Shown: positions 27,200 to 39,000 of the stretch, one piece after another | How positions within the stretch are numbered: position 1 is the first letter of the stretch | Layout of the letters: each line of letters starts with the position of its first letter | Assembly (NCBI GenBank): GCA_948146395.1 | Contig: OX411557.1 | Span: 35,132,077 to 35,196,076, forward strand | Source: Fragum whitleyi | Taxonomy: Eukaryota; Mollusca; Bivalvia; Cardiida; Cardiidae | Direction of reading: 5' to 3' | Length of the DNA: 64,000 bases | Translations under genes and position numbers: made by a program | The notes under the pieces: generated by a model | What the model was told of the DNA's origin: nothing | The model's database searches: none | The model's input: the letters and a program-made list of their open reading frames with translations, nothing else

Positions 27200-27486
27200 A
27201 TATAAGATATAAGATATAAGAAATCCATTGTTAGGTGCTCCAGCCTCACGAAGTGACTGAATTGTTACGGGGGATAGTGCAAGGATACATGACGAATCTA
27301 CTGCTGAGATCCACCATGATTTTTAACGTGCTCGATGTAAAGCACCGTCTCACGGGACCTCGGTTTAACGTCTCATCCGAAAGACAATTAGTTTGTTAGT
27401 ATGCCATCCCGGGAATCGAATCCACGCGGTCGAACTCTAATGGTTTTGAAGTCCGGTGATCTATCAACTGAAGTAATCGGGCTGAC
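27200..27486 (-). mobile_element. tRNA-derived SINE with (ATATCTT)n tail
   Basis: On the - strand, a tRNA-like head (A-box-like TTCAGTTGATAGATC, B-box-like GGATTCGATTCCC) is followed by a body with CTTTCGGATGAGACGTTAAA, a phrase resembling conserved SINE central domains. The 3' end is GGAGCACCTAACAATGGATT and a 7-bp-repeat tail. Confidence 0.75.
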
Positions 27487-27786
27487 ATATCGTATATTTT
27501 AGAGAAAAAATACTTTTTATACATGAGGGGGGTTCGTGACGCAGGTTGGGGGGCGAGGCGAGCAACTCGCTAGTTACTAGAACTCAATTATATTTACGTA
27601 GTAAATACTTCATATGCTTTAATCTCCAAATAGACACTCAAAGTTTCTGCACTTTGAAGACGTCTTCCGGGGAATGCCGAAATCGAGCCGAATCCGTATT
27701 TCCGAATCACAGGTCTAAAAAAGCTTTTTTTCTGACCACCCTCTGCATTTCCCGTTTGTGTGACACGGACAAGATAGCCTACACTT

Positions 27787-28005
27787 TGTGACCGACACGC
27801 GAAAAGTAACCATATGAGTAGTGAGTAGAGAGTCGACTAGGATCGAAACTTTTCGCTTTAAGCCGATATTCCTAATCTAGAATAAGCTCTCCACCCGTAT
27901 GAATGTTTCCAAAATTCAACCTTTGCTAAATCCAGTCTCTTTTTCAAATATTAATTTTACGGAGTTCCAATACGGTCCTCTTATGCGTGACAGGTCACAT
28001 GTATT
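27787..28005. mobile_element. ATGTGACC TIR MITE abutting the right signal exon
   Basis: It begins TGTGACCGACACGCGAAAAG and ends GGTCCTCTTATGCGTGAC then AGGTCACAT, about 100 bp before the ATG at 28103. Its right end is also present, inverted, beside the left copy of the exon (about 18995-19035). Confidence 0.65.
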
Positions 28006-28102
28006 ATTTAAATTTAACCACTTGTCTATCTGTATTCATTTAAAAGCTTATCCCGGAAAAAATTGAAAACAATTACTGTTAAAATCTTCATCGTTTAAGA
28101 AA

Positions 28103-28169
28103 ATGAAAATGCTATTGAAGGGACTGTGTCTACTTCTCATCCTGGATGCTACATACGGCAGCACTACAT
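28103..28169 (+). CDS. Orphan signal-peptide exon (right copy of inverted duplication)
   Basis: ATG at 28103 opens 22 codons reading MKMLLKGLCLLLILDATYGS plus two threonines, then a GTAAAT donor at 28170. It has a basic start, a Leu-rich core and a small-residue cleavage site, so it looks like a secretory signal exon. It ends in phase 1, as exon 1 of the three-finger gene at 36089 does. No matching downstream exon was found before 36 kb. It could belong to a lost or distant gene, or act as an alternative first exon for the exon at 36700, which is phase-compatible. A MITE end lies about 100 bp upstream. Function is inferred from composition only. Confidence 0.4.
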
Positions 28170-28616
28170 GTAAATATTACGTAGTTAAAGCACAATGTCA
28201 TTCTTTTTTAGTTTTCTTTCTTCCGTCGCATGTAGGAAACCTATCTTTCAAACTTTTTATATCTATCACTTTAGGAAAGGCGGGAAGATTCATATTTGAC
28301 TTACTCTGGCGCAAAATAAGTATATATACAAATTTTACTCGCTTTCGTGAAAACTAGGTGCCTTTCAAATTTGATTAATTGTCAAGGGTTGTTACAGCCT
28401 GTATTTAAACAAAGTATGGGCCTATATTACATATGATAGCCTAAGTATATAATTATTACGTGTAGATACACGCCAATTCTCTTGCAATTACGTTCTCGTA
28501 GGAGAAAGGATTCGAAAAAAAAGGAATCTCCCTCCAATAATGCACCAGGTAGTTGAACTAGCCCATTTTTCTCTTAGCTTCGTCAACAATTTGAAGTCAT
28601 TATTACATGTTCTTAA

Positions 28617-28854
28617 CCCTTGTCAAGCTGAACCAGGAATACTCCTGCTTTGGCAGGAGCTATAGACAAACATCAGCCTGCACATATGTGCAGTCTGATG
28701 TTTGTCTACACCACCTGTTTCTCACGTTCAAACCAGAATTGTCAATAGATTTAGTGTTTCATGTAAAAATTGAACTACAGTTGGTACTTACGGTGCTTTT
28801 TGCCCTTTGATTTTGATGAAAATTCATAGCAAAATTTATTCAGCATGACAAGGA
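28617..28854. mobile_element. piggyBac-type MITE, 238 bp, TTAA-flanked
   Basis: TTAA occurs at 28613-28616 and 28855-28858. The ends are CCCTTGTCAAGCTGAA and TTCAGCATGACAAGGA. An internal hairpin contains CAGCCTGCACATATGTGCAG. The left duplication arm keeps the empty site with one TTAA at 16942-16945. Confidence 0.88.
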
Positions 28855-29729
28855 TTAATTATGTAGTAGCTGCTGAGCGTATGCTGGTTCCAAGAAATCG
28901 GACACCAAACAACACGTATGACCATAACCTCCCACATGGGTAGTTGTGCTGTATTCGACATTTCTGACTACAAAAAGCGTCATTTAAAAAAGATTTCTCA
29001 AAATACCTCAAAGAAGTTTAAAAAGTGTACGCATGTCACATGTGGAAGATTTTCAAGACGTCACGCATGACTTGCGATGATATTTGCTTTATTAGTGTGG
29101 CATGAGATACTTTTTTCGGCTTTTAGAGGTCGAGACAATCAGAAAATAGTTTAATGATACCCAATGTCTGCAATTATGTTTAAAATAGGAACAATTAGCA
29201 TGTCGTGTAACCATGGCGACCGACTTCCAAGTGAAAGCCTTTCGTTTATAGTCTTTGATTGAATCGCAGGTGTTTCATTAAAAGTTTAATGTGTCGCTTA
29301 TCATTAATAAGTAAATAATTTAATTGACATTAAACTTCAAAAAATGTTTCGAGGTCGTTATATTGTTACAACCTTATAGTCGGAATTTAAGTAATTTGGT
29401 TGTACAGTTTATTACAAGCCCTGCGTTCAGAAAAGAAAGCTTTCGAAATAATATCCGGCGTGCACGTGTACGGTTCGTTTGACTTCTATATAGACCAATA
29501 TTTCGTCAAAAAAATTTAAAACCTATTGATGAAACTTCCTGCAAAAATAGCTCTAATTTGCATAGGGGTTGAGTCAAAGGTGTCGTATTTTAGGTGACTC
29601 GTTCATAAACATGAATTAAATCGAGTTATTTTGTTTATAAAATAAATTTAGTCGGAGTTAATACTTAACGTGGATATCAAAACTGGCTGTATTTTTGTCA
29701 TTAGCCAAAAAGCGCTTCATCTGATCTTG

Positions 29730-29830
29730 ATTGATTGATTGAATGGAGTTTAACACCGCTTTCAACATTATTTCAGTTATATCGCGGCGTCTGGAGCACC
29801 TAACAATGGATACCTGGTATTTCTCTCACC
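29730..29830 (+). repeat. SINE-like repeat sharing the AACAATGGAT 3' end
   Basis: TTTAACACCGCTTTCAACAT and TTCAGTTATATCGCGGCG precede GGAGCACCTAACAATGGAT. The shared 3' phrase also occurs at 6233-6264 and at the end of the SINE at 27219-27245. Confidence 0.6.
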
Positions 29831-31202
29831 AGCAGCACATTCTTTCCTTGCCTCCAGCTGCTATTTCACGTAGGTCTACGATTATCAACCCATTGGTTTC
29901 GCCTTCAATAACGGTATAAATCTTGTGATATTTAAAAAAGTATGTCCAAATATGAAAAATAGACAATTCTTCTGTCAAAGGTTTAGTATCAAACCACGTG
30001 TTTAATATATGTTTACATTTTCTTACTACTAAACCCTCGTGTTTAGGAGCGGAAAATGGGAAATATTATCATAAACAAGATAGACAAATTCATCATTTAG
30101 AGGTAATTTTGTTAAAAAAAAAAGTAATGGTATCAAGTTGAAATTAAGATTTAACAAAACATTCATGGAAATATATATTCTTGTAAAAAATCAAAACGTT
30201 GATAATAATAATTGAATAAATGTTCATCTTTTAGGCTTCTGTGGCATTGTTAAAGTAGTTCTATCAAGTTTTATTCCACTGACCCTGACGGAACAAGTTC
30301 TTGTAACGTTGGAAAGGAAAGATTGCTCGTGAAACTATATTACACAATTTTCAACAGGGTTTATGATTTAAAAACTAAATAAGTTTTACCTCAGAATAAA
30401 ATAATTTTCATTTCATTGCAATATGATTGCAAAACAAAATAACAATTAAGTTGGAATATCAAAAGGCTCGAACCTTAAATTTAAAATATAATAAAAGGCA
30501 TAAACTTTTATCAAAGGGAGATAATATGTTTTCGTTATTTTTGCTTATTGTTGTTAAGGTTTCAAATTGTGTCCCCGAGGGGTATAGCGGGCGCATATTA
30601 ACTTGAACCTGACCTTTATGCAGAATAAATAATTAGGCACATGAATCAATTCCGAAGATACTTCGGCACGTGACGATCAAGCATGGACATTCCGTTATAC
30701 TGCACAAATTACAGGTATGCGAAGAGTTAGTAGTTTACCTATGTACAGGGCGCCTAGTCATGTAGCAGACGATACGATTTCAAAAACAATTATTGCGACT
30801 GAGAGATGGGATTTCATTTCCATTCAAAACACATAAATTGCATTTGAACAAATTTGAAAATTTGAATTTTTTCACCAGCATCTAAAGATTTTTAAATAAG
30901 AGACTCAATTTATGTATTGATTCACTATTTCATGAGGGTGACCAAATATCGCCGTTACAATGAACAGCATGTGCGATAACGGGTAAACAGAGCTAACACG
31001 TGCGCCCCAACATTACGTGGTAAGTCGTGTTTTGCCGAGGAGAAACGACCGGTATTTAATTTATTTAAATCACAAAGGCCAGGTTTAGGTCAATATGCTT
31101 CCACTATACCTTAATGAAAGTAGCACATTAAGAAATTATTCAAAAGAACAATTTCTTATTATCAATATGGCCTTCAAACAACAACAATTTTTCTCGAGCA
31201 AG

Positions 31203-31364
31203 CATACATACATACATACATACATACATACATACATACATACATACATACATACATACATACATACATACATACATACATACATACATACATACATACA
31301 TACATACATACATACATACATACATACATACATACATACATACGTATACATACATACATACATA
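31203..31364 (+). repeat. (CATA)n microsatellite, about 40 copies
   Basis: A tetranucleotide run with a single CGTA interruption. All overlapping ORFs (YIHT or YVCM repeats) are artefacts. Confidence 0.97.
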
Positions 31365-31648
31365 ATTAAAGTAATTACAAAATGGAATTCACTGAAGGTT
31401 TTGGACACGTAATGGCTCCGCAACATCTCGGAACCTTTGATCCCTCACAATGCCGACCGTGGCTTCCCAATTAAAATCATTACGAAACCTCGGCCAATAC
31501 TGCTCAAGCTCGCTATCTCCTAGACGCCGCTATGGTCCATGTAGAAATCAAACGGACAACACGTATACATAATCGCAGAGTCGTGTATCATTTCAAAAGG
31601 CAGCCAAGCTTTCAGGTTAATTAAACGTTGTAATCTGTTTCCCAGGCA

Positions 31649-31915
31649 GCCTTGCGTTCAGGGGGAGCAAAGCGCTTGTGAACGTTAGCAAGTGCCTTCA
31701 TAGTTGTCTATCATCAACGGTGTGCTTGTTTGAAGCGCTTGTGATAAATCTAAAATGTTTTCTGATGGTTTTGGGGGGATTGAGATTTCAACATTTGTTG
31801 CCAAATGCCAAGCAACCGGTCATTTTTTGGAAAGCGCTTGTTGTGCGTTCAAGATAAACTACTCGCGATAAAAATGTAAGCGGCGATCGTTTTCGTATCC
31901 TGAACGCAGGGCTTG
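31649..31915. mobile_element. TIR MITE with GCGTTCAGG ends
   Basis: The ends AGCCTTGCGTTCAGG and CCTGAACGCAGGGCT are inverted. The interior repeats AAAGCGCTTGTG. The same end motif occurs in the hairpins at 5110, 5770, 16247 and 35268. Confidence 0.65.
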
Positions 31916-31935
31916 TCAAACTATTGTCGTCGTTG

Positions 31936-31977
31936 TTTTTTTTTTTTTTTTTTTGTTTTTTTTTGTTTTTGTTTTTT

Positions 31978-32008
<31 letters not shown>

Positions 32009-32009
32009 G
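31936..32009 (+). repeat. Poly-T followed by a 22-G run
   Basis: Interrupted T-runs are followed by G at 31988-32009. Confidence 0.95.
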
Positions 32010-32029
32010 TTGTTGTTTGTTTTTCGTTC

Positions 32030-32195
32030 AGTTATACTGTACACGGGCTGAAAAAATCATCGTTTTACTCTAAAAAATTTTGAAGAACAAAAATCTTCAG
32101 GGTATCATACAGAAAAAATGAAAAGACAAGAAAAAAAGTTTCTTCCATTAGTCTCTGAGAATTTTGGCGAAATGTTGGTCCATTTAGAAGTCAAG
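32030..32195. repeat. Right-end fragment of the 910-bp element family
   Basis: TTTTGGCGAAATGTTGGTCC and AGAAGTCAAGCGG match the right end at 56405-56443. No left end is present. Confidence 0.6.
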
Positions 32196-33384
32196 CGGTC
32201 TTTAAGAAACCGTCCAATACACTAGACAAAACTTAAAAATGGACACTTGCCGTTTTGAACTATTTCATCTGCTAGATGTCATACCATTGAGAAAGAAAAG
32301 AGCACATGCGAAGGACAGATGAACTTATTCCTGATGCTTTGGCGAAAAAATCAAGGGTTTTTTTTTGTGTGTTTTTTTAATTGGAAAACGTTTGCAAGAA
32401 AGTAGTCCCCTACCTTCCGTTACAAAATATTAAAATCGCAATAAATTGAACTACTCTGTATATAGGGAAATTTAACAGCTCTCCTTCTTTTTTCTTTTCT
32501 TATTTAATTATTTATTTTTGAATTTGATCAATTCTAACAGAAAGGTAAATTCTTTTGAGATTGATTTCTTATTATTATTATTCATTCACTTGTTACTAAA
32601 ACTTAACGTGTTTCTAATGTTGAATTCTTAGACCAAAAGAGGACCGTTCACGTTCTCCTGTTGTGTTCATCATTCATCAGCGACAAAAAAAGTTTAAACT
32701 ACCACACCTACCGATGTTAATTTTAGATTTAGGATTAAATGTTTGTTCTACCAAGAAAATTACTTTCCGTTTTTAAGTTTTGCTACATGTCACACCCTAT
32801 ATACGAAGAAGGAAGGTTGTTTGGATTAATCTAGGACTGGAAATGAAGAGTGTAATCATACTTTTGCATACTACTCTATCATTAGGAAATATCTAAATAC
32901 TATACTTATTTCACTAATTGCTTCCTTCAGAACGAAAACGGAAATGGGACAAGAAAAGGGGACTTAAAAATGAACGAGTCATTCTCCGCTTGACTGGTCC
33001 CTAATCCGAAAGTTACGTACTAATACTATCCATGTTTATTGAGCGAGCGATGTATATGAACGTTCCTTACTAAAAGAGTCGTTCTGGAAGTAAATTAATT
33101 TTTTGTGACCCGCCAGACGAAAAGGGGCCATACAGTTAGTTACACCGTAAAATTGACATTCATCTCATTCAAAAACCATTTTAAATCGCTCACTCAGCGC
33201 TCCATTCATTCATTCCAAACACTCACTCATACCATTTATAAACGCTCCAAAATCACTGAAAATATAAACTCACAAACAACATTCCAAATAAACACAACTA
33301 GAAAAAAATCACGATTTCACTTAAAACATTGAAATTGTTAAGCGTCTTGGATGCTTTTTATGGAACTTGTATGCAAAACTTATA
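32196..33384. other. No gene recognised
   Basis: T-rich and AT-rich sequence. ORF 33105-33332 reads through the CACTCATTC-rich repeat. Confidence 0.4.
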
Positions 33385-33457
33385 AAAGGGAGGTAATTAA
33401 TATCGCTTATTTTGTTCATCATGAACAGAATTAGCGAAATTGGGTTACCTCCCTTTA
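33385..33457. repeat. Hairpin with AAAGGGAGGTAA ends
   Basis: AAAGGGAGGTAATTAATATC is mirrored by TGGGTTACCTCCCTTT, with TGTTCATCATGAACA at the centre. It is flanked by two related CACTCATTC-rich stretches (33180-33260 and 33465-33530). Confidence 0.7.
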
Positions 33458-33624
33458 ATTTCCCCTAAACACTCGCTCCACACACTCATTCAATTTCATA
33501 CCAAAATCATTCCAAAATCATTCACCTTGTCAAAATCGCGATGTTTTTTCTGTACGTGTAGTGCGTTAACCCTTAAAAAATTGAATAAAAAGATAAGCAA
33601 AACTGTGTTAAAACAAAAGTGCTG

Positions 33625-33850
33625 AAAACACTGGATCAATACAGGTTTTTTCTAAACTTTTCTTGTTCAAAATGTAACACCATAAGTGTGTAAACAAGAT
33701 ATTTCTTCTAAGATTCGGCCCATTTTTAACACTCTGACAAACATGCTGACAAAGTTTCAAGACATTTGAGCCAAACATATGGCCTTTTGAGTGCAAGATA
33801 TTGACGGACGACGGACGACGGACGACGGACACAGCGTGATCAAAATAGCT
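33625..33850 (+). repeat. Decayed Helentron/pearl-like fragment
   Basis: It contains ACAAAGTTTCAAGACATTTG, CATATGGCC and a GACGGACGACGGACG run, then AATAGCTCAACGTGC. It is a single core copy without a clear hairpin end. Confidence 0.5.
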
Positions 33851-34020
33851 CAACGTGCAAAACATGCATAATATATGGGGAAACATGCATTATATATGGG
33901 GTAAGTAGTAACTTTGTTTCTTTCCGCTGAATTTGTACGAACGAGTGTCATTCAATTACTCCCCTTTGGTATCATTCAAAACTCGACCATCCTTCCCATT
34001 CTATTTAATTCAAAAATAAT

Positions 34021-34373
34021 GCAGTAAAACTTGTGTTAAGCGACCACCTAAGTGACCACAAAAAAGCGGTCGTTTATGGGAATGGTCGCTTAATACAAAA
34101 TGTTATAATAAATGTGACAGTTCATTTTGATCGCATTTAGAGATTGTCGGTCAAGTCGTATTGAACCCTATGATGTTTAAACCCATTAGAATCGTGTTCT
34201 TGAGACGATTCTAATGGGTTCAAACAACATAAGATTCAACAATAACCAATTTTTCGTTAAGAATGTCTTCTTTTTTTAGAGATTTTGCTGGAAGGGGACT
34301 TTTCATGGTGGTCGCTTAATTAAATTGGTCGCTTAATAGACGTGGTCGCTCGTGCAATATCGACTGTACATCT
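34021..34373. mobile_element. TIR element with TTAAGCGACCACC ends
   Basis: CAGTAAAACTTGTGTTAAGC on the left and CGTGCAATATCGACTGTA on the right are inverted and diverged. TGGTCGCTTAAT recurs inside. A separate hairpin (34160-34239) is inserted in it. Confidence 0.6.
34160..34239. repeat. Palindromic hairpin with GAATCGTNT core
   Basis: Arms TTGAACCCTATGATGTTTAA and the inverse meet at AGAATCGTGTTCTTGAGACG. It sits inside the TIR element at 34021-34373. Confidence 0.65.
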
Positions 34374-35267
34374 TGACATCTATATTCATAACTGTACAAC
34401 TCGACAGTCGGATGGGTTAGTCCCGAACTCCTTCAATTTTCTCAATCTCTTCCGTAATATCACATACAGACGTAAAATTTCAAAACTCACATTTTGTACA
34501 GATATGACCAGAAGTTTTACAAAATAAGAAATACAAAAAGCTTTATACTGCCGACCCTAACATTTAAGCAATCGGCATCACTTTTTTCTACATAAACGAA
34601 TCCAGATTTCTTATTTGGGGAGTCACAACGAAAACACAATTTTCTTATAGTATTTCACAGTTTATAAAGTAAGATGCCATTACTACAGTAAGCTATATTT
34701 TCGATGTTTGTTCTCGCTACTATCAAAGCGATTCTTCGAGGTTTTGCAGTTTTATCAACTGGATAATCATACTTTTGACAAAATTCCAAACTTTTTGGGG
34801 ATCCCCACCCTTCCACCCTTTCAACTACACAAGTTCTATATAAGAAATAAGGAACATTGACATGCGGTATTATTCTCACTGTTTCCCTGATTGATTAATA
34901 TTTCATAGGAAATGCAGATGGTGGTTCGGATTTATTGTCTACAGACGAAAAATGAGACTTTTGTCTTTACAAGAATTACCAAGAAAATGCAAATAGATAG
35001 GCTTACGGTAAGCGGGTTCTATGGCTCGACTCTATTACAAAAACAATTTGTCCAGAAAAAAGACGCTTTAAAAAAACGAAAAAAAAAACAATAGCTTTAT
35101 TAAGAGTTCATTTTGTACGTTAATATGAAAATTCATCAACCATTTTAACAAGTTAATTAAAAAAGAGAGAGAAAAAAAGGGATTAAAAATGAAGATATTT
35201 CATGGAATAGAAACGGATACACGGATAGAAACGCCAAGTATTGTTGTATTCTATATTAACTGAATCA
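34374..35267. other. No gene recognised
   Basis: Short chance ORFs on both strands only. Upstream region of the three-finger gene, with no obvious promoter element. Confidence 0.4.
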
Positions 35268-35375
35268 GCCCTGCGTTCAGGATGCAAAAACGATTACAAA
35301 CGTTGATAAAGACACACACACACCCGCTTTGCATCTTATTCCACATGCAAAGCCGTTTGCTATTTCGTAAGTAAA
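35268..35375. repeat. Palindrome-family fragment (GCGTTCAGGATG)
   Basis: It starts AGCCCTGCGTTCAGGATGC. The centre has CACACACACACCC and GCTTTGCATC against CACATGCAAAGCCG. The right end is degraded. Confidence 0.5.
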
Positions 35376-35452
35376 TTCTCTCGAACATTTTCATTTAAAC
35401 CACAGCTACGGATGAGAGGGGGTAATACTATTCTAAAATCTTTATTTCTCGA

Positions 35453-35530
35453 TAAAACCCTTTATTGTGGGTACTCATTTGAATCGACTTGACAAGGCGA
35501 TTCCAATGAGTACCCACAATATAGGATTTA
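35453..35530. repeat. Palindromic hairpin, GTGGGTACTCATT arms
   Basis: TTGTGGGTACTCATTTGAAT is mirrored by ATTCCAATGAGTACCCACAA. It lies about 550 bp upstream of the three-finger gene and is a sister of 36899-36973. Confidence 0.75.
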
Positions 35531-36088
35531 TGAATGTATTGTTTGGAAATGTTAACCTGAAATCCGAAATACCCACTCTATCTGAAGCTCTGAAAACGTA
35601 AGACAGTAGCTGCATAATTATTGTAATTTAGAAGGGTAGAAAGCCATCAGAGTATCCAGACATCGGGTCGATTTCAAAATGTTCATATGGGTCTACCACC
35701 TTAATTTTTTGCAAATCACCATCCCTATTCCCCGTCTTCACTAATCAACCTTTATTTTACATTTCCATAACTGTATTTCCTGAACTCTTATGAATAAAAT
35801 TGAGTTTGAATAATTCTGGTAGATTTGCTTGAGAAAAAATCTTGACAAATGAAAAAAATCGCCTCTTTACAAATAGTTTCTCGGTACGCTGTCATTTCCA
35901 TTCTTTGTTCGAATATTTATCTGCATTTTTTATTTCATTTGAGCACGTAGTCATCTTGACCAGAATTATATTTCACAAATTTATTTGGATCAGCCCCAAA
36001 GACCTTGTCTCGTAAAGGGTTCACTCGTTGATAATACTGATTTTGAAACTTAAGCTTTACATAACTATCGGACAAGTTTGTTTCGAAG

Positions 36089-39000
36089 ATGAAGTTATTT
36101 CTGTTTCTACTTCTAGTGTCCTATTCGACTGGATGTTCAAATTGTAAGAAAATTTGATTGTATCATTTTTATCTAACATCATTTTTTTAATTGATTTAGA
36201 CGGATTAAAACGTCAACTCTGAAAGTTACTTTTTCATCTCAATGTGAGCTTTTGTGATCATTGAATGGCTGTTGTGCATCGTCAAAAATTCCAGTGCTTA
36301 CACTCAAAATATCACGATTTTAGTGTAAACCTCATTAAATATCATGGTCAGAATGGTTGACTGGTCATAAGAATGAACCTTGGTGAAAATGACGATTTAT
36401 CAGAAAACACGGAAAAATGGCTTTAGTGGCTTAAGTCTCGTCTACTCTCTAATTATCACAATTGTGATCAAACAAACTGCCTCCGTAGTATTACTATCTC
36501 AATTTCATGAAGAAATTCTATGAAAATTATACAATAGCACGCAATCGAACCCAGAATCTTTTTTGTTCGAACCCTAATTACAGAAATCCTTGATCCACCG
36601 CAAACTAACAATGAAAGCATTTGGTATTCACCCAATGTTCCTCTCTTAGCCCAGGAGCGTTTGTTAAAAATACTAAAGTGTTTATTTTTTATATTCCAGT
36701 ACTGAAATGCTATTCCGGGACAATACTGCAGAGAACTACGGTTATTTGCCATGGTTCTTGTTTGACAGTCTACAGATCTGGTAAGAGTTTTCTTCAACAA
36801 AATAGTGTATATGTTATTACCTAATTATATTTGTAACAGAGCTATATATAGAGGGAGTGTTTTGGATTTTAAATAAGATTATTTCAACAAAACTTTCATA
36901 AATCCTATGTTGTGGGTACTCATTGGAATCGTCTCATTAAGACGATTCAAATGATTATCCGCAACATAGGATTTCATGGAGAAATGGAGATTTTGGCCTG
37001 ACATAGCCCCCTCTAATCTATACCGCAGTTGCCAAAATTACGATTCCCAATAATCCCGACGTAATGCTTTAACCTTGTTGTTTTGGTCTTGCGAAAATTT
37101 ACTAATATTAAGGGATATGACTATAAATTTGCCTCTTTTTCGTTTTAAATTTTCTATTTACTATCTAGCACCTGACGGTCTAGAGTTGACCTCTTGCTTC
37201 ATCATGCTCACATGATATTCATCAAGGACATTTATTCTTGGTTCCTACTCCCGATCTGAATAACTCGACTACCTTAATTTCCCCGATCAAATCCGACCAA
37301 GTTCGACAAAAATGCATGTACAAAACTTTTTCTCGCTCTCTACTCTCAACTACTTATCTTGGTGAGAAGTATTAATCTAAGTTGTAAGAACTTGTTTCCC
37401 AATCGATGTAAAATAAATAGGTTTAAACCAACTACTTAATGTGGAGTCCGTCGCCTGGTAGTTAGGACGGTGGCTTTGGGATCGTAAGGTCCCGGGATCG
37501 GATCTCGACCAGACCACGGGCATTTTTTAAGCAAAGAATTTAATCCACGTTGCTCATTTCCACCCAGGTGGTACCTGTGAGAGTTTAAGGTCAAGAGTGC
37601 TTAGGGCAGCCTCATGTGTCCACAGCCGACCTGCAATTCGATTATCCGGGTTTTAAGTGTAAAGTTGTGTCAAAACGTTTATCGTAAAAAAAGGCTATAA
37701 ACCAGGGGCCCGTTTTACTAAACATCTTACGAAAAAAATGATCGTAAGTCAAAATCACTAATTGTACCTGGTGTTTTCATTTATTGTTAGATTCTGCCTT
37801 GCAATATCTCATTGGAATCGTCTTTGAAAGACGATTTCAATGAGATAATGCATGGCAGGATTCGATATTTATTTACCACTGTCGAAGCAACTCTGAGTTT
37901 TGACTTACGCAAAAAAAGATCGTAAGATGTTAAGTACTAGAAAGCCATGAATGGCTTGAGTCGCTCCACAAGCTTGAAATTCTTGAAATAGCAAATCTAA
38001 GGTTTGACTAGATTTGAAGATATTTTGGGTTTTACTGATGTTGAAATGATTTTCAAATTTTCCACTTTATAACATAAAGAGAAATGACCTCTGCCCATAA
38101 AATACATATTTTTCATCCGATCACAATAATTTTTGGTAGACTGATAAAGGTTCACTCAAGGATCACTCCAGTGAAATTTGGTTGATTTCCATCAATTACA
38201 TTCTGAGAAAATGATTTTCAAATTTTCCACTATATATTATATAGAGAAATGACCTCCGCCCATAAAATCCATATTTATCATCCGATCACAATAATTTTTT
38301 GTAGACTGATAAAGGTTCACTCAAGGTTCATTCCAGTGAAATTTGATTGATTTCCATCAATTACATTCTGAGAAAATGATTTTCAAATTTTCCACTATAT
38401 ATTATATAGAGAAATGACCTCCGCCCATAAAATACATATTTTTCATCCAATCACAATAATTTTTGGTAGACTGATAAAGGTTCACTCAAGGATCATTCCG
38501 GTGAAATTTGGTTGGTATCCATCAATTAGAATCTGAGAAAATGATTTTCAAAGTTACCACTATATAACATATAGAGAAATGACCTCCGCCCATAAAATCC
38601 ATATTTTTCATCCAATCACAATAATTTTTTGTAGACTGATAAAAGGTCATCCAAGGATCATCCATGTAAAATTTAATTGGAATCCATCAATTAGAATCTG
38701 AGAAAACTGACTTTTTACCATATTTGGAAATTAGCCACGCCCATTAAATCCATGTTTTTCATTGGATCAAAATTTCTTGAACAACTTTGAAAGAGGGTCA
38801 CCCAAGGATCATTCCTGTGAAGTTTGGTTGAAATTCATCCAGTAGTTTCTGAGGAGAAGATTTTTAAAGAAAAAGTTTACGACCGGACGCACGCACGCAC
38901 GGACGGACGGACGGACGCACGACGGACACAACGCCATGACAATAGCCCCAGTGGCTTTCAGCCAGTGGAGCTAAAAACTGGCCCCAGAACTTAAACTGTA

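Larger units (their letters stand above)
27960..29470. repeat. Right arm of the inverted duplication
   Basis: Counterpart of 16250-19040. Private insertions are a TTAA MITE at 28617-28854 and a diverged 910-family element beginning at 29471. A short remnant of homology resumes at 31557-31597 beyond that insertion. Confidence 0.8.
29471..31556. mobile_element. Diverged 910-family TIR element, enlarged by internal insertions
   Basis: The left end GGTTCGTTTGACTTCTATAT and right end ATGTAGAAATCAAACGGAC match the termini at 54624-56447. It interrupts a hairpin whose halves lie at 29408-29470 and 31557-31600. Inside are a SINE-like tail at 29730-29830, a CATA microsatellite and AT-rich sequence. 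Confidence 0.6.

Noticed and set aside
31203..31364. CRISPR-like or satellite array
   Set aside because: A simple tetranucleotide microsatellite without spacers, in animal DNA.
31095..31426. Tyr-Ile-His-Thr and Met-Tyr-Val-Cys repeat ORFs
   Set aside because: Translation of the CATA microsatellite.
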